DNA of 64,000 nucleotides from Pseudomonadota bacterium (GTDB lineage: Bacteria; Pseudomonadota; Gammaproteobacteria; Burkholderiales; Burkholderiaceae), in NCBI GenBank assembly GCA_023441105.1, contig JAEZQX010000438.1, forward strand, positions 7,012 through 71,011. Direction: 5' to 3'. Position 1 is the first letter of the stretch, and the number at the start of each line of letters is the position of its first letter. Below the pieces are notes generated by a model, which did not search any database, was not told the DNA's origin, and saw only the letters and a program-made list of their open reading frames with translations. Shown here piece by piece: positions 53,776-62,010 of the stretch. The position numbers were made by a program, and so were the translations under genes.

Positions 53776-54363
53776 ATGCCCGATGCAGACAAATGGAACG
53801 AATCCCAGGATCCTGATTTTGCTAACTGGAAGCGCATCAGGTTGGCGGTTGAGCATGAGAACCTGCTTCTTAACTCGCGAATGACTTGGCTATTGTCCGC
53901 TCAGGCGTTTCTGCTGGCCGCATATGTATTAGTCTTCACAGCCACGGCAAGGCTCGACTTCACCCCAGGCAGGGTGGTTGAGGCTAACTTCCTGTTGTAT
54001 GCGCTTACCGCGTTGGGAATATTTGCTAGCGGCTATCTATCCTTGGGACTTAAGGCGGCTTACGATCAGCACTACGAGTTAGTCGAGTGGTGGAGCCGCA
54101 ATCGGCTTAATCCGGATCGTCACCCTCCAATCTGCGGAGCGGAGCCTAGGGCATTCTTTTTAGTGTATGTGCCGTACTACGTGTTCGGCCTTTCGTTCGT
54201 CCTGATTTGGGTGGCCCTCGCATTTGTTCCGCGCGCTCAGCACGCCGAGAGCTACCGACGGTTTGTTGAAGCTATCGTGCAGCAGTATGGAGTACTAGCT
54301 CTAGTAGTTCTCGCGCTGATCGTCATTGCTTTCTTTGTAGGGCGCGTAGGAAGGAAGACATGA
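53776..54363 (+). CDS. four-helix membrane protein, unknown function
   Basis: The 195-residue protein has hydrophobic helices at about 45-67, 77-100, 130-155 and 170-190. It opens with a charged region and HENLLLNSRMTWLLSAQAFLLAAYVLVFTA. The LLNSRxTWLLxxQAFL stretch recurs in small conserved membrane proteins of unknown role. The ATG at 53776 is preferred because AGGGGAGG lies just before it; an ATG 18 bp earlier contains that site. It follows the origin-like repeats on the same strand. A role in element maintenance or in host defence is possible. Confidence 0.72.
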   Translation: MPDADKWNESQDPDFANWKRIRLAVEHENLLLNSRMTWLLSAQAFLLAAYVLVFTATARLDFTPGRVVEANFLLYALTALGIFASGYLSLGLKAAYDQHYELVEWWSRNRLNPDRHPPICGAEPRAFFLVYVPYYVFGLSFVLIWVALAFVPRAQHAESYRRFVEAIVQQYGVLALVVLALIVIAFFVGRVGRKT

Positions 54364-54881
54364 GCGCAAAAGGTGGTCGAGTCTAGCTGCATAGGCTTTC
54401 GCTCCACAGGCCGAAAATTCCCTCTGCTCGGCTTGACGGTAGCTAGGCAATTGCGTTCGCTAGGTTTCAGGTCTATTTGTGCGGCGGTGGTTCGGAGTTT
54501 TTTCGGCAAGGCTTGCCGGGGCCTTGGAACGCATCTCGCGGGGCCCGACCTCTTCGCCTCTGCTGGTCCGTGCGGTCCCTACGGCTTGTTAGTTCGTACT
54601 CGGACCCCCACGGAGCCACTTGTTTCGCCCCCTTCTCTTATGCCGCCAGTTGCCTCATGTCATGTGGGTTGAGCGCCCCCGAAGGATCGACGCTCCTCTG
54701 GGCGATGGGGCAAGGTGCTGATTTCGCTGGCCCTGACGCATAGGGGAAGGCTACTGTAACCACAGCGTCCGCAACGTGTTTGGCAGCCGGGGCTTGTCTG
54801 GAGGGCGACACCTAGGACGTCACCACTGACCCGGGAAAGGCGGGCCAGAGATTGCAACTAGTTTGCTGAGAGCAAGAAGTT
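54364..54881. other. intergenic region, no gene seen
   Basis: About 520 bp without a convincing gene. Open frames here have no family sequence and unusual composition. Some plus-strand stretches (for example around 54600-54760) could be decayed coding sequence, but no protein is recognisable. Confidence 0.4.
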
Positions 54882-55322
54882 ATGACCTCACCCGATCGAT
54901 CTCCCCGTCCTCCAGGCAACCCCAACTGGTCAAAAGGAATGATCAGCCCGAACCCCGCGGGCAGGCCTGTGGGCCTCCTGGACCGTCGGCAGAAGCTGAA
55001 CAAGGCCCTCCTTGACAGCGCCAGCGAGATCGCCCAGCTGGTGGTCGACAAGGCCCTCGAGGGTGACATGCATGCCGCTTCCATTGTCCTGGCGCGGGTC
55101 GCACCAGCCCTGAAGCCCCAGGCGGAACGGGTCCAGTTCGATCTCGACGCCAGCGCACCCCTGACTGATCAGGCAGAGGCTGTGGTCCAGGCAATCGCAA
55201 GCGGCGACCTGGCTGCCGATACGGCGAAGATGATCATCGATGCCATCGCGGCTCTAGGTGCAATCCGGCAACTCGACGAGATGGAGCAACGACTGCAAAA
55301 ACTTGAAAGGAGAGCAGCATGA
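54882..55322 (+). CDS. DUF5681-like small protein
   Basis: The 146-residue protein has the N-terminal motif GNPNWSKGMISPNPAGRPVG, which matches the NPxWxKGxxxNPxGRP signature of DUF5681 proteins often found in phages and integrated elements. The rest is helical, with an acidic middle and a coiled-coil-like end (RQLDEMEQRLQKLERRAA). Its stop overlaps the next ATG as ATGA. It may act in DNA packaging or as a small structural or regulatory protein; the role is unknown. Confidence 0.72.
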   Translation: MTSPDRSPRPPGNPNWSKGMISPNPAGRPVGLLDRRQKLNKALLDSASEIAQLVVDKALEGDMHAASIVLARVAPALKPQAERVQFDLDASAPLTDQAEAVVQAIASGDLAADTAKMIIDAIAALGAIRQLDEMEQRLQKLERRAA

Positions 55323-55714
55323 TGAAGACACAGGCGGCTGTGGACACAAGTCTCCTACGCTATTCCATGGCCCGTGAAGTGCCTGGAAGGGCACCGACCT
55401 ACGTCAACCTCTTTCGGCCGCCGTGGGGGCTCTCCGTGACCCGCTCCGTGGACGAGCCAGTCGATGAGTTTTGGACTCGTGTGACGGAGGTCGCAGACGC
55501 CCTTCGAAGGGAAGTAGTTCGGGCGGGCCTACATCCTCCCCGAGAACCAATGTGGTTGACCGTCTTGTGCCACTACGAGGAGACCTCCGCCCCGGAATCT
55601 GACCTCTTGGAGGCATGCCGGCAGCCACTCAGGAAGCTGATCGGGTCGCCTTCACCATTCGAGGACTTGAAGATCCGGGCGGCAGTGGCGCTGGCGGCGC
55701 TGACAATGAAGTGA
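55319..55714 (+). CDS. hypothetical protein in a coupled three-gene set
   Basis: The 131-residue soluble protein has no recognised family. Features are NLFRPPWGLSVTRSVDEPVDEFW, a helical centre (TRVTEVADALRREVVRAG) and a C-terminal helix (DLKIRAAVALAALTMK). Its start overlaps the DUF5681-like stop as ATGA and its stop overlaps the next gene as GTGA, so it is coupled on both sides and very likely real. Confidence 0.62.
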   Translation: MMKTQAAVDTSLLRYSMAREVPGRAPTYVNLFRPPWGLSVTRSVDEPVDEFWTRVTEVADALRREVVRAGLHPPREPMWLTVLCHYEETSAPESDLLEACRQPLRKLIGSPSPFEDLKIRAAVALAALTMK

Positions 55715-55932
55715 AGCCTCGGCTCACGTCGCACCTCAGGAAACGGCTAGAGCTCCTAGAGGCACGGGGGCTAGCTGTGATGACCCGGGGCGGCTGGCCG
55801 CCGCTCCAACGTGATCTAGAGGTCTGGGAATCTGAGGCTGTTCCGACTCAAGCCGCGCTAGTAAGCGACACGCATTGGGAGCCGTCGGGTCAGAAAGCTA
55901 CCCGGGCAGGATCTAGATGTTCGAGACCTTGA
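55711..55932 (+). CDS. small unknown protein with a paralogue at 63.6 kb
   Basis: The 73-residue protein starts at GTG, overlapping the previous stop as GTGA. Its core (GLAVMTRGGWPPLQRDLEVW, then ESEAVPTQAALVSDTHWEP) is nearly repeated by the frame at 63632-63916, both in protein and DNA. The open frame continues upstream inside the neighbouring gene, so the start rests on the overlap. No function is known. The duplication suggests a selfish or conserved element gene. Confidence 0.6.
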   Translation: MKPRLTSHLRKRLELLEARGLAVMTRGGWPPLQRDLEVWESEAVPTQAALVSDTHWEPSGQKATRAGSRCSRP

Positions 55933-55983
55933 GCGGCACCTGAGCGCGGCGGGACCAACACCGGGCGGCCGGTAACGGCAAAA

Positions 55984-56081
55984 CACCCGCAGCAAGGGGG
56001 CTACAGTGCGCGCAACGCGCGCAAAGCAATGGGGGAAGGTTGGGGGCGAGGTGATGCTTGCGCGGCGCTACGCGCTTGCTT
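55984..56081 (+). repeat. dispersed repeat family, copy A
   Basis: This intergenic block begins ACACCCGCAGCAAGGGGG, continues with CTACAG, and ends GCGCGGCGCTACGCGCTTGC followed by T. It shares both ends and a G-rich middle with blocks at 61019-61153 and 62548-62645, all in the same orientation. It is about 98 bp, GC-rich and non-coding. Confidence 0.7.
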
Positions 56082-57172
56082 TGGGTGCTCCCAAGTTCTC
56101 CGACCTGAACTATTTAGGCCGGGCTTGATGAGCTGCGAGAACGTGGCCCTGTTTTGGCGCTGACCCGAGCGCTAAAGCCCTTCTGACCAGCACATCAGGC
56201 GCTACTGCCACGACTGCGCTTGGTCACTTCTCCGGCAACAAGGTCTTCTGTGAGCCGTGCCACGCCGTAGAGATGAGTGGTCAGGAAAGTGAGGGGTAGG
56301 TCAAACTAGGCGCTTAATCTCCCGTTATCCAGAAACCAGTAGTCACCCGGTCTTCTGTTGAAAGCGCTGATCAGGAGCCGTCCTCGCAGTTCACGTCATG
56401 CCCGACGATATTCGTTTGCCGGGCATAGCGATGCCCAACGGGCAGTTGCTCAAATTCGGCATCCGCCATGCCGGGCGGCGGAAGTTCCTTGGCGACTAGC
56501 GTTGGTGATCGGACGGGTGTAGGGTAGGGGTGTCGCAACCATGCATTAATGCATTGATGGTCGGGACTGCGAGCATGGAATAGATGGATCGCAGGATTAC
56601 GTCTCGAAATTGCGGCTACCTAGGATCTCCCGACTATATGGAAGAGCAAGTTCCAAATGGCGGAGCGGGCCAACGCACGGGCAATGGGAGACAGCAGGCG
56701 AGGGCGAGGCCTCCTACGGCAGCGGCCGGGTCCTGACGTAGCGCCCGGTTGAGCCAGGCTCTGGAGAATACAGCGACCTCGAGCCATGCACCACCAGTCC
56801 GTGATGGGCCACGACGTCACCCGGGTCCAGTTCGCTGTCCACCGCGAGCCGCAGGTCCTCCGCCGTCATGCTGGGGTTGCAGTTGAGCGTGTAGCGATCG
56901 CCATCCCAGTGGCTGCGCGGCCCCTGCCGCTACGGCACTTGCGCTTGATACGCGGAGTGTGGCCCCAGGAGTAACGGTAGGCGTGAAGGTGCGGTGCGCT
57001 CGCATGATAAGTTCTAAAAGTGGCCAATCGTCGCGCCCGCATCTCTCCGTGCCGTCAACTGCTTGCAAAAAGAACTTGACTGCACGCTGCCGATACGTCT
57101 CAATCTTGGCAAGAACAAGAAGCCTTTGCCCGTGGCTTTCGGGTGAATGGTTTAGTCAGAGGAGGCAGCAAG
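56082..57172. other. long gene-poor region before the cargo operon
   Basis: About 1.1 kb with no intact gene. It holds a short frame at 56398-56499 (33 codons, MPDDIRLPGIAMPNG start) that may be a remnant, a perfect palindrome ATGCATTAATGCAT at 56541-56554, and a remnant of a dioxygenase-like gene on the minus strand (56714-56929). A TTGACT at about 57075 could be part of the cargo promoter, but no convincing -10 follows at the usual distance. Confidence 0.4.
56714..56929 (-). pseudogene. C-terminal remnant resembling a phytanoyl-CoA dioxygenase
   Basis: On the minus strand a 71-codon open stretch without a start reads SHWDGDRYTLNCNP and DSELDPGDVVAHHGLVVHGS before a stop. The P-G-D-V-V-x-H-H-G-x-x-V-H-G pattern resembles the C-terminal metal-binding end of PhyH-type Fe(II)/2-oxoglutarate dioxygenases. 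An in-frame stop lies just upstream (TAG, 56932-56930) and no start follows. It is probably the tail of a decayed gene. Similarity was judged by eye only. Confidence 0.35.
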
Positions 57173-58336
57173 TTGTCGACGACTGGGCCTTGCCGGTTTG
57201 GAGTAGCTTGTGCCGTGGCGGGATGTGTATGGCTAGGCGACCACGCGCTAGCCGGCGGTCCGTTAACGAACGGTACTGCTGCAAGACCTCAGTCGATGCA
57301 GAACGCTTTTGTAGCTATTGCGGACGACGCCTCCGCCGTCTACTACAATCCCGCCGGCATCTCTCTAGTTGCGCGTCCGGTCGTAATGTTCAACGCCCTC
57401 GCAGTTCGACCGTCAATTAACTATCGTAGTTCCAGCGGTGAGGAAAGCGCCTCGACAGGCTTGGCCGTGGGCGGTTCCGCATTCGGGATGATGCCGCTGA
57501 GTCGGAGGTGGTCCTTAGGGGTAGGGATCTTTGCGCCGGCGGCGCGGGAGACTGAATTCGACGCATCGGACCAGGCTCGTCCCCAAAGTTCGAAGATTTT
57601 ACGGTTGGACCTCGCGCCGGTTCTGACATATTCTTGGGGGGCACTATCCGTTGGCGGCGGGCCGGTTTTCAGTCACGGCATCTACGAGTCCTCAGTCTTT
57701 GGTTTTGATGAGAAGGGCCGCGGCTACGGCCAAAGCTTTCAACTAGGTGTTCTGTTCCGTAGGGAGAGGCTGAGCTACGGGGTGGTTTACCGATCCGCGT
57801 TAGTGGTGCACCTCCGGGGAGAAGGCGAAGTTGCACCTCTCGGACGAGGAAGCTTTCGCGCTAGACAGAGGTATCCGGATGTACTTGTTGGAGGAGTCGC
57901 GTACAAGGTGGGTCCGGGCGATCATCTAACTCTCGCAGCGGAGATCGAACTTCAACGATGGAGCCGAGTTAACGGTTTTCAACGGCAGTACGATTCACCG
58001 CAACTGAGTTCCCTTGGCGATAGTTCGTTTACGTCACGAGATTCATTCGTCTTCCGACTGGGCGGGGCCTACCGACTGCACCATGGACAGGAACTGCGGG
58101 CCGGTTATTCGTTTAATCAAGCCGCCGTGCCGGCACAAGACATTATTCCCTCTCAACCCGACTTCGATATTAGCTCGGTCTCGATAGGGTACGGCGCCGT
58201 GGTCGGTCGATGGCGAACTGATATTGGGCTCGAACATCAGCGAATGGGTGGACGTGAGAGAAGCAGCCCTCCCTTCGCAGGTAGCTATCGCATGAAGACT
58301 ACTTCAGTATTTCTGGGTTTGACTTACGCGTTCTAG
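57173..58336 (+). CDS. FadL/TodX-family outer-membrane channel
   Basis: The protein has about 387 residues. A signal peptide (ACAVAGCVWLGDHALAGG) is followed by the FadL hatch region (SMQNAFVAIADDASAVYYNPAGISL) and a beta-barrel ending with aromatic Phe (FLGLTYAF). FadL-type channels admit hydrophobic molecules such as fatty acids, toluene and other aromatics. A near-perfect AGAGGAGG site seven bases before the TTG at 57173 fixes the start; an upstream GTG has no such site. It heads a compact operon of small enzymes and suggests that the substrate is hydrophobic. Confidence 0.87.
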   Translation: MSTTGPCRFGVACAVAGCVWLGDHALAGGPLTNGTAARPQSMQNAFVAIADDASAVYYNPAGISLVARPVVMFNALAVRPSINYRSSSGEESASTGLAVGGSAFGMMPLSRRWSLGVGIFAPAARETEFDASDQARPQSSKILRLDLAPVLTYSWGALSVGGGPVFSHGIYESSVFGFDEKGRGYGQSFQLGVLFRRERLSYGVVYRSALVVHLRGEGEVAPLGRGSFRARQRYPDVLVGGVAYKVGPGDHLTLAAEIELQRWSRVNGFQRQYDSPQLSSLGDSSFTSRDSFVFRLGGAYRLHHGQELRAGYSFNQAAVPAQDIIPSQPDFDISSVSIGYGAVVGRWRTDIGLEHQRMGGRERSSPPFAGSYRMKTTSVFLGLTYAF

Positions 58337-58353
58337 TCCCCGGAGCACGCGCA

Positions 58354-58794
58354 ATGACGCTTCTCGTGCTGAAGGTAATTCACGTACTCTGCGTGGCGCT
58401 TTTTACCGGCGCACTTGCGTCGATGCTTCAGATCAAGACGGTCGGGGCGCCAGAAGTAGGCGGTGCACGCGCCCTTCTGGTCTGCATCCAGTTGGACCGA
58501 ATAATCATTGCCCCAAGCGCGCTGGCCATAACAGTCTCAGGGCTTGCGCTTTGGTGGGTACATGCTCAGGTGGGCGACACGCCGCTGTGGATATGGATAC
58601 TGCTTGTCGGGTGGGCCAGTTGTTCGGGCATTGGACTGTTATTTCTAGGTCCAGGCCTCAAGCGGCTCGCTTGTAATACCGACCGCTCTTCGCTCCAGTA
58701 TCGGCGATTGAGCTATAGATGGAACTTTGCAACTAGCGTCGTACTCTTAGCATTAGCGGCGCTAGTTGCTGTAGCAGTGTTTCGGCCTCAATAG
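58354..58794 (+). CDS. DUF2269-like integral membrane protein
   Basis: The 146-residue protein has four helices: VLKVIHVLCVALFTGALASML, IIIAPSALAITVSGLALWWV, LWIWILLVGWASCSGIGLLFL and NFATSVVLLALAALVAVAVF. The K-x-x-H-V-L opening and the spacing match the DUF2269/CopD-like group of small membrane proteins. It starts 18 bp after the FadL gene. It might help transfer a ligand or electrons across the inner membrane; this is inferred only from location. Confidence 0.72.
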   Translation: MTLLVLKVIHVLCVALFTGALASMLQIKTVGAPEVGGARALLVCIQLDRIIIAPSALAITVSGLALWWVHAQVGDTPLWIWILLVGWASCSGIGLLFLGPGLKRLACNTDRSSLQYRRLSYRWNFATSVVLLALAALVAVAVFRPQ

Positions 58795-58921
58795 CAATGG
58801 AGACTTGCGACCGCAGTCGGATCGATAAGACGTCTTCCTATCACATCATGGCTGTCTAGTGATGAACCTTTAACGGTGAAGCCCCCGCGCGACAAGCGTG
58901 CAATCATTGAAGGAGCTGACA

Positions 58922-59731
58922 ATGACCGAAAGCTGCCCCGCGATTCCACTTGACGATTTTCTGCACGAATTAGAGGAGATAAGGGCAGCGGCCGGGCGTG
59001 CGATTCTGGCTGGGCGCTTCGGGAGGCCACCACTAGAGGGCATTGGTAACGTGGAGGCTGAGAAGAGGCCCGAGATAATTTTTCTGTTGCAGCTTGGGGT
59101 ATACCCGGAGTGGCGAGAGTCTTACCTGCTCGCACGGCAGCTTCAACGAATCGACAATGTTGGCCTACTCAGACGGGTTGGCCAACAGATTGCCGATGAA
59201 ACAAAACATGCTGCAGTACTTTGCGAGCAACTCACTAAGTGGGGAGCCGATCCTAAACGATTTTACTTGGAACCCATCTATGAATGGTCTGCGTCCTTCG
59301 ACTACATGGACAAGTTAGTCGATCCCGTGGAATACTTTGCGACATCGAATTTTATTGGAGAGGGTTTATTTTTACCAACGCTCCTAGCGCCGATGGCAAA
59401 GTATGATCGGGAAACTTTTGCCGTATATGTTGAGCAGATTCTTCCAGATGAACCATTTCATGTGCGTTTAGGAAGAGATTTTATTTTTCACTACTGCAGA
59501 GATGGTCAAACGCAAGCGCGGGTTCGCAAGCATGCGATGGTCGTCGCTAAACAGTATTGCTTGGGGTATGAAGCCGCTGTTCGCTTCGCTACGCGAGCAG
59601 CTGCTGGCTCCGACCCCATGAGCGACCGGGACGCCCTCTTTTTGAAAGCAGTCTCTCGAGAATCGGATGGGGCGGCTTCTGATGATCATGCCTCACGCAC
59701 CTATCGCGAAATTATGGCGGAGTTCGATTAG
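58922..59731 (+). CDS. ferritin-like di-iron enzyme
   Basis: The 269-residue helical protein has the full carboxylate di-iron pattern: Glu66 (EWRES), Glu93-x-x-His96 (DETKHAAVL), Glu147 (FIGEGLF) and Glu177-x-x-His180 (DEPFHVRLG). This E / ExxH / E / ExxH order is that of ferritin-like and R2-like oxidases and oxygenases. GAAGGAG precedes the ATG. The family within the superfamily is not certain. Next to a hydrophobic channel it could be an oxygenase or desaturase-like enzyme acting on the imported compound. Confidence 0.82.
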   Translation: MTESCPAIPLDDFLHELEEIRAAAGRAILAGRFGRPPLEGIGNVEAEKRPEIIFLLQLGVYPEWRESYLLARQLQRIDNVGLLRRVGQQIADETKHAAVLCEQLTKWGADPKRFYLEPIYEWSASFDYMDKLVDPVEYFATSNFIGEGLFLPTLLAPMAKYDRETFAVYVEQILPDEPFHVRLGRDFIFHYCRDGQTQARVRKHAMVVAKQYCLGYEAAVRFATRAAAGSDPMSDRDALFLKAVSRESDGAASDDHASRTYREIMAEFD

Positions 59732-59779
59732 TTTGGATCAACTTCAATCAGCATGCTGATCTATTTCTAAGGAGGTAGT

Positions 59780-60385
59780 ATGACACCGCTTGACCTAAAC
59801 GTTCTGCATCAGGCAGCAGTCTCTCACGGGATCAGGTACAGCGCGCTTCAGTCATCATTTGCCAACGGAATCCGGACTGAGATGGCGAGAATTTATAACC
59901 TACCAAAGAGCGAGCTATTCAAAAAGATTGCGAATCTAAAGGATCATACTCGTTTATTCAGTCATCTAACCGCAATCAATGTGGTTGATAGCGCAGCAGT
60001 AGCAAATGTTATCGGACCGAATCAATTCGTAATTGTGGAAGGTCTGGCTGAAGGAGGGTCTAAGCTCGGAGTGAAGCTAGTTACACTCACCCCGGACGAT
60101 GAGATAAGTTGTGAGTTGGTCACCGACTTATTCGACTCCGCAATTTCTAAGATGCCTGACGGGACCCTTAGGCCTCTCGACAAAAAGAAGGGGGTAATCA
60201 AGTGGAAGTTCGTTCCGGTGTCGCCCACACAAACGGAAATGCATATAGAATCGGATTTTGAGATTGGCCCGGCATCAGCATATATCCGTGGCGCAGTAGA
60301 TCATGTATGGCTTGATTTCTTTGAAAATGTGATGATTGACACGGGTGAACTGCTAGCTCCACAGAAGATAGCGAAGCCTTTCTAG
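59780..60385 (+). CDS. SRPBCC/START-like protein
   Basis: The 201-residue protein has the helix-grip layout of SRPBCC proteins: SKSELFKKIANLKDHTRLFSHLTAI-type opening after a 35-residue extension, strands with GPNQFVIVEGLAEGGSKLGVKLVTLT, VIKWKFVPVSPTQTEMHIESDFEI, and a long C-terminal helix (IRGAVDHVWLDFFENVMIDTGELL). AAGGAGG precedes the ATG. Such proteins bind hydrophobic ligands or act as cyclases/aromatases. It belongs to the cargo operon. Confidence 0.75.
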   Translation: MTPLDLNVLHQAAVSHGIRYSALQSSFANGIRTEMARIYNLPKSELFKKIANLKDHTRLFSHLTAINVVDSAAVANVIGPNQFVIVEGLAEGGSKLGVKLVTLTPDDEISCELVTDLFDSAISKMPDGTLRPLDKKKGVIKWKFVPVSPTQTEMHIESDFEIGPASAYIRGAVDHVWLDFFENVMIDTGELLAPQKIAKPF

Positions 60386-60397
60386 GTGTAAGGTGAG

Positions 60398-60868
60398 ATG
60401 ATGAAGTCGAATGTGGAATTTATCTCCGCTGTGCTCATCACAACCCCCGATCTGGCTCGATCAGTCGATTTTTACCGGGGGATTTTGGGTATCCCCCTCG
60501 AGCCGGCTTCACACGAAGACGAAGGACCACACGCTGAAACGGAGATCGGCGACGTGCATTTTGCGATTTTCGAGAAAGAAGGCGAAACCAGCGTGGATAT
60601 TGACGTGACGGCTCGCCTGGTGCCTTCGGTGCGGATTGCGCTCGCGGTGAGTTCTTTGGATGCAGCGCTTCTCCGGTGCAATGAGGCGAATGTACCCGTG
60701 CTAGGACCTGTCGAAGACAGAGGCTTCGCAAAACTTGCTGCCATACAGGATCCGGATGGAAACATTGTTGACCTCACTGAATTAAGTAGCACGTGGCTCG
60801 AGTATCTTGCGCAGCTACGAGCCAATAGGTCAGATGTTGTGACGGAGTATATGCTTCGCAAGAAGTAA
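60398..60868 (+). CDS. VOC/glyoxalase-family protein
   Basis: The 156-residue protein reads AVLITTPDLARSVDFYRGILGIPLEPAS, VHFAIFEKEG, then a second half with VSSLDAALLRCNEANVPVLGPVEDRGFAKLAAIQDPDGNIVDLTE. This paired beta-alpha-beta-beta-beta layout marks the vicinal-oxygen-chelate superfamily (glyoxalase, extradiol dioxygenase, bleomycin binding). The metal site is incomplete by eye (Glu in DLTE is present). It starts 12 bp after the SRPBCC gene. It may cleave or bind a product of the di-iron enzyme. Confidence 0.85.
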   Translation: MMKSNVEFISAVLITTPDLARSVDFYRGILGIPLEPASHEDEGPHAETEIGDVHFAIFEKEGETSVDIDVTARLVPSVRIALAVSSLDAALLRCNEANVPVLGPVEDRGFAKLAAIQDPDGNIVDLTELSSTWLEYLAQLRANRSDVVTEYMLRKK

Positions 60869-61018
60869 GAGCGCCGGGCGCCCCGTGAGCTTCTCGGATG
60901 TTCAGTAAGTACCTAGCCGACTGTGTTCCCAACGTTTCGCCCGCGGTGTGGCACTATTTCCGGATGCGACGTTGGCTAAAGTAGGAGGCTGAGAGGCTGA
61001 ACCGCCTATTGAGTAGAC

Positions 61019-61153
61019 ACACCCACAGCAAGCGGTGCTACAGCACCCACAGGGCACGCAGAGCCGTGCGGTAGGGAGTAGGGAGTAGGGAGTAGGGAGT
61101 AGGGAGTAGGGAGTAGGGAAGGGGCAGTGCATGCGCAGCGCTACGCGCTTGCT
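61019..61153 (+). repeat. dispersed repeat family, copy B
   Basis: The block begins ACACCCACAGCAAGCGGTG, continues CTACAGCACCCACAG, and ends TGCGCAGCGCTACGCGCTTG followed by CT. It matches copies A (55984-56081) and C (62548-62645) at both ends. Its middle is enlarged by six and a half TAGGGAG heptamers (61072-61120). Confidence 0.7.
61072..61120 (+). repeat. tandem heptamer TAGGGAG array
   Basis: Six perfect TAGGGAG units are followed by a final TAGGGAA, 49 bp in all, inside dispersed repeat copy B. The units are contiguous without spacers, so it is a simple-sequence repeat and not a CRISPR. The number of units probably varies between strains by slippage. Confidence 0.93.
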
Positions 61154-61220
61154 ACGCATTTTCCGTCTTCCTTGGACCTGTCAAAGAAGTCAACCAGCTA
61201 CCTGCGTTACCAAGCGCCGG

Positions 61221-61742
61221 TTAGAGCTTCGACCGTGCATCCAGAGGCTTCCCAGGCTGGGCTCTATACGCCATCGGCGTTAGCCTGAAGTGCTTCCCGA
61301 CGTCCCCAGTGATCTTGTAGCCTCGAGCGCAGTTGCGATGCATGTCGAAATCGAAGAGCCGGTAGAGGACGTACTCTTTCTCATGGCTGGAGCTAAATTC
61401 CAGCTCCCCGGACGAGATGCAGAAATCTGTTCCTGCACCGCCTTCGGTCGTTTTTACCTCGATGCACCAGACGCTCCCATCGACGTCAAACGATCGGATG
61501 TCATACCCCCGGGAATCACCCTCGACGGCTGAAACATGCACTATCTGAGAGGCAAGATCCTCCCGACCAGCGGCTTCAAGGTGTGACCTTTCGTGCTCCA
61601 GAACCAGTAGCTCGCCACGAGGGCCTAAGTCACGGTTGCGCGCTTCCTGCGCTACATAATCTAGTTCGGATGATCCTGGCGGCAGGTCGAAAGAAGGACC
61701 CGCTCGGGCGGGTCCTGGAAGTGGTCGATCGACGAGAGTCAA
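61221..61742 (-). CDS. DUF3883 domain protein, probably 5'-truncated
   Basis: The C-terminal 130 residues are a good DUF3883 domain: GELLVLEHERSHLEAAG, LASQIVHVSAVEGDSRGYDIRSFD, IEVKTTEGG, DFCISSGELEFS and YVLYRLFDFD. Asp81, Glu95 and Lys97 (YDI and E-V-K) form a PD-(D/E)xK-like nuclease core. DUF3883 is usually the end of larger restriction- or defence-type proteins. The apparent TTG start and first codons overlap a terminator-like hairpin and look non-coding, so the gene is probably the tail of a lost larger protein. Confidence 0.7.
   Translation of the reverse strand: MTLVDRPLPGPARAGPSFDLPPGSSELDYVAQEARNRDLGPRGELLVLEHERSHLEAAGREDLASQIVHVSAVEGDSRGYDIRSFDVDGSVWCIEVKTTEGGAGTDFCISSGELEFSSSHEKEYVLYRLFDFDMHRNCARGYKITGDVGKHFRLTPMAYRAQPGKPLDARSKL
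61696..61715 (-). terminator. terminator-like hairpin reading leftward
   Basis: GGACCCGC-TCGG-GCGGGTCC is a perfect 8-bp stem with a four-base loop. Read on the minus strand it is followed by TTCTTTC, a short T-rich tract. It lies inside the first codons of the DUF3883 frame, which supports the view that this part is not coding, or that an upstream gene formerly ended here. Confidence 0.5.
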
Positions 61743-62010
61743 GAGGTCTCTTGGGAGTTCAGCGTCGGCGCGACGCTCCTAGCTAGTGATGACAGGCCGT
61801 TCCCGGCCTCTGGGATCGTCTTGACCTGCCGCGATCTGCAGGGATCCTACGGAAGATGCATCCGCCTGGATCTTCCTCGCATAAGCTAGCAGGCTCGCAG
61901 AGTGATAAATTGCGAAGGTGGTGGATTTTCGGAGCTTGCCTGTGGGGGGCGCTGTGCAGTGTTGCACCCCAGCTCTTGCAAAAAGAGGTGGCACACAGCA
62001 CTTCACAGGA

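Larger units (their letters stand above)
60869..61220. other. intergenic region holding repeat copy B
   Basis: This 350-bp gap between the VOC gene and the convergent DUF3883 remnant has no gene. It is mostly filled by the dispersed repeat copy B and its heptamer run. No clear rho-independent terminator for the cargo operon was found. Confidence 0.5.

Noticed and set aside
61019..61153. A CRISPR array
   Set aside because: The repeats are contiguous 7-mers without spacers and no cas genes are present.
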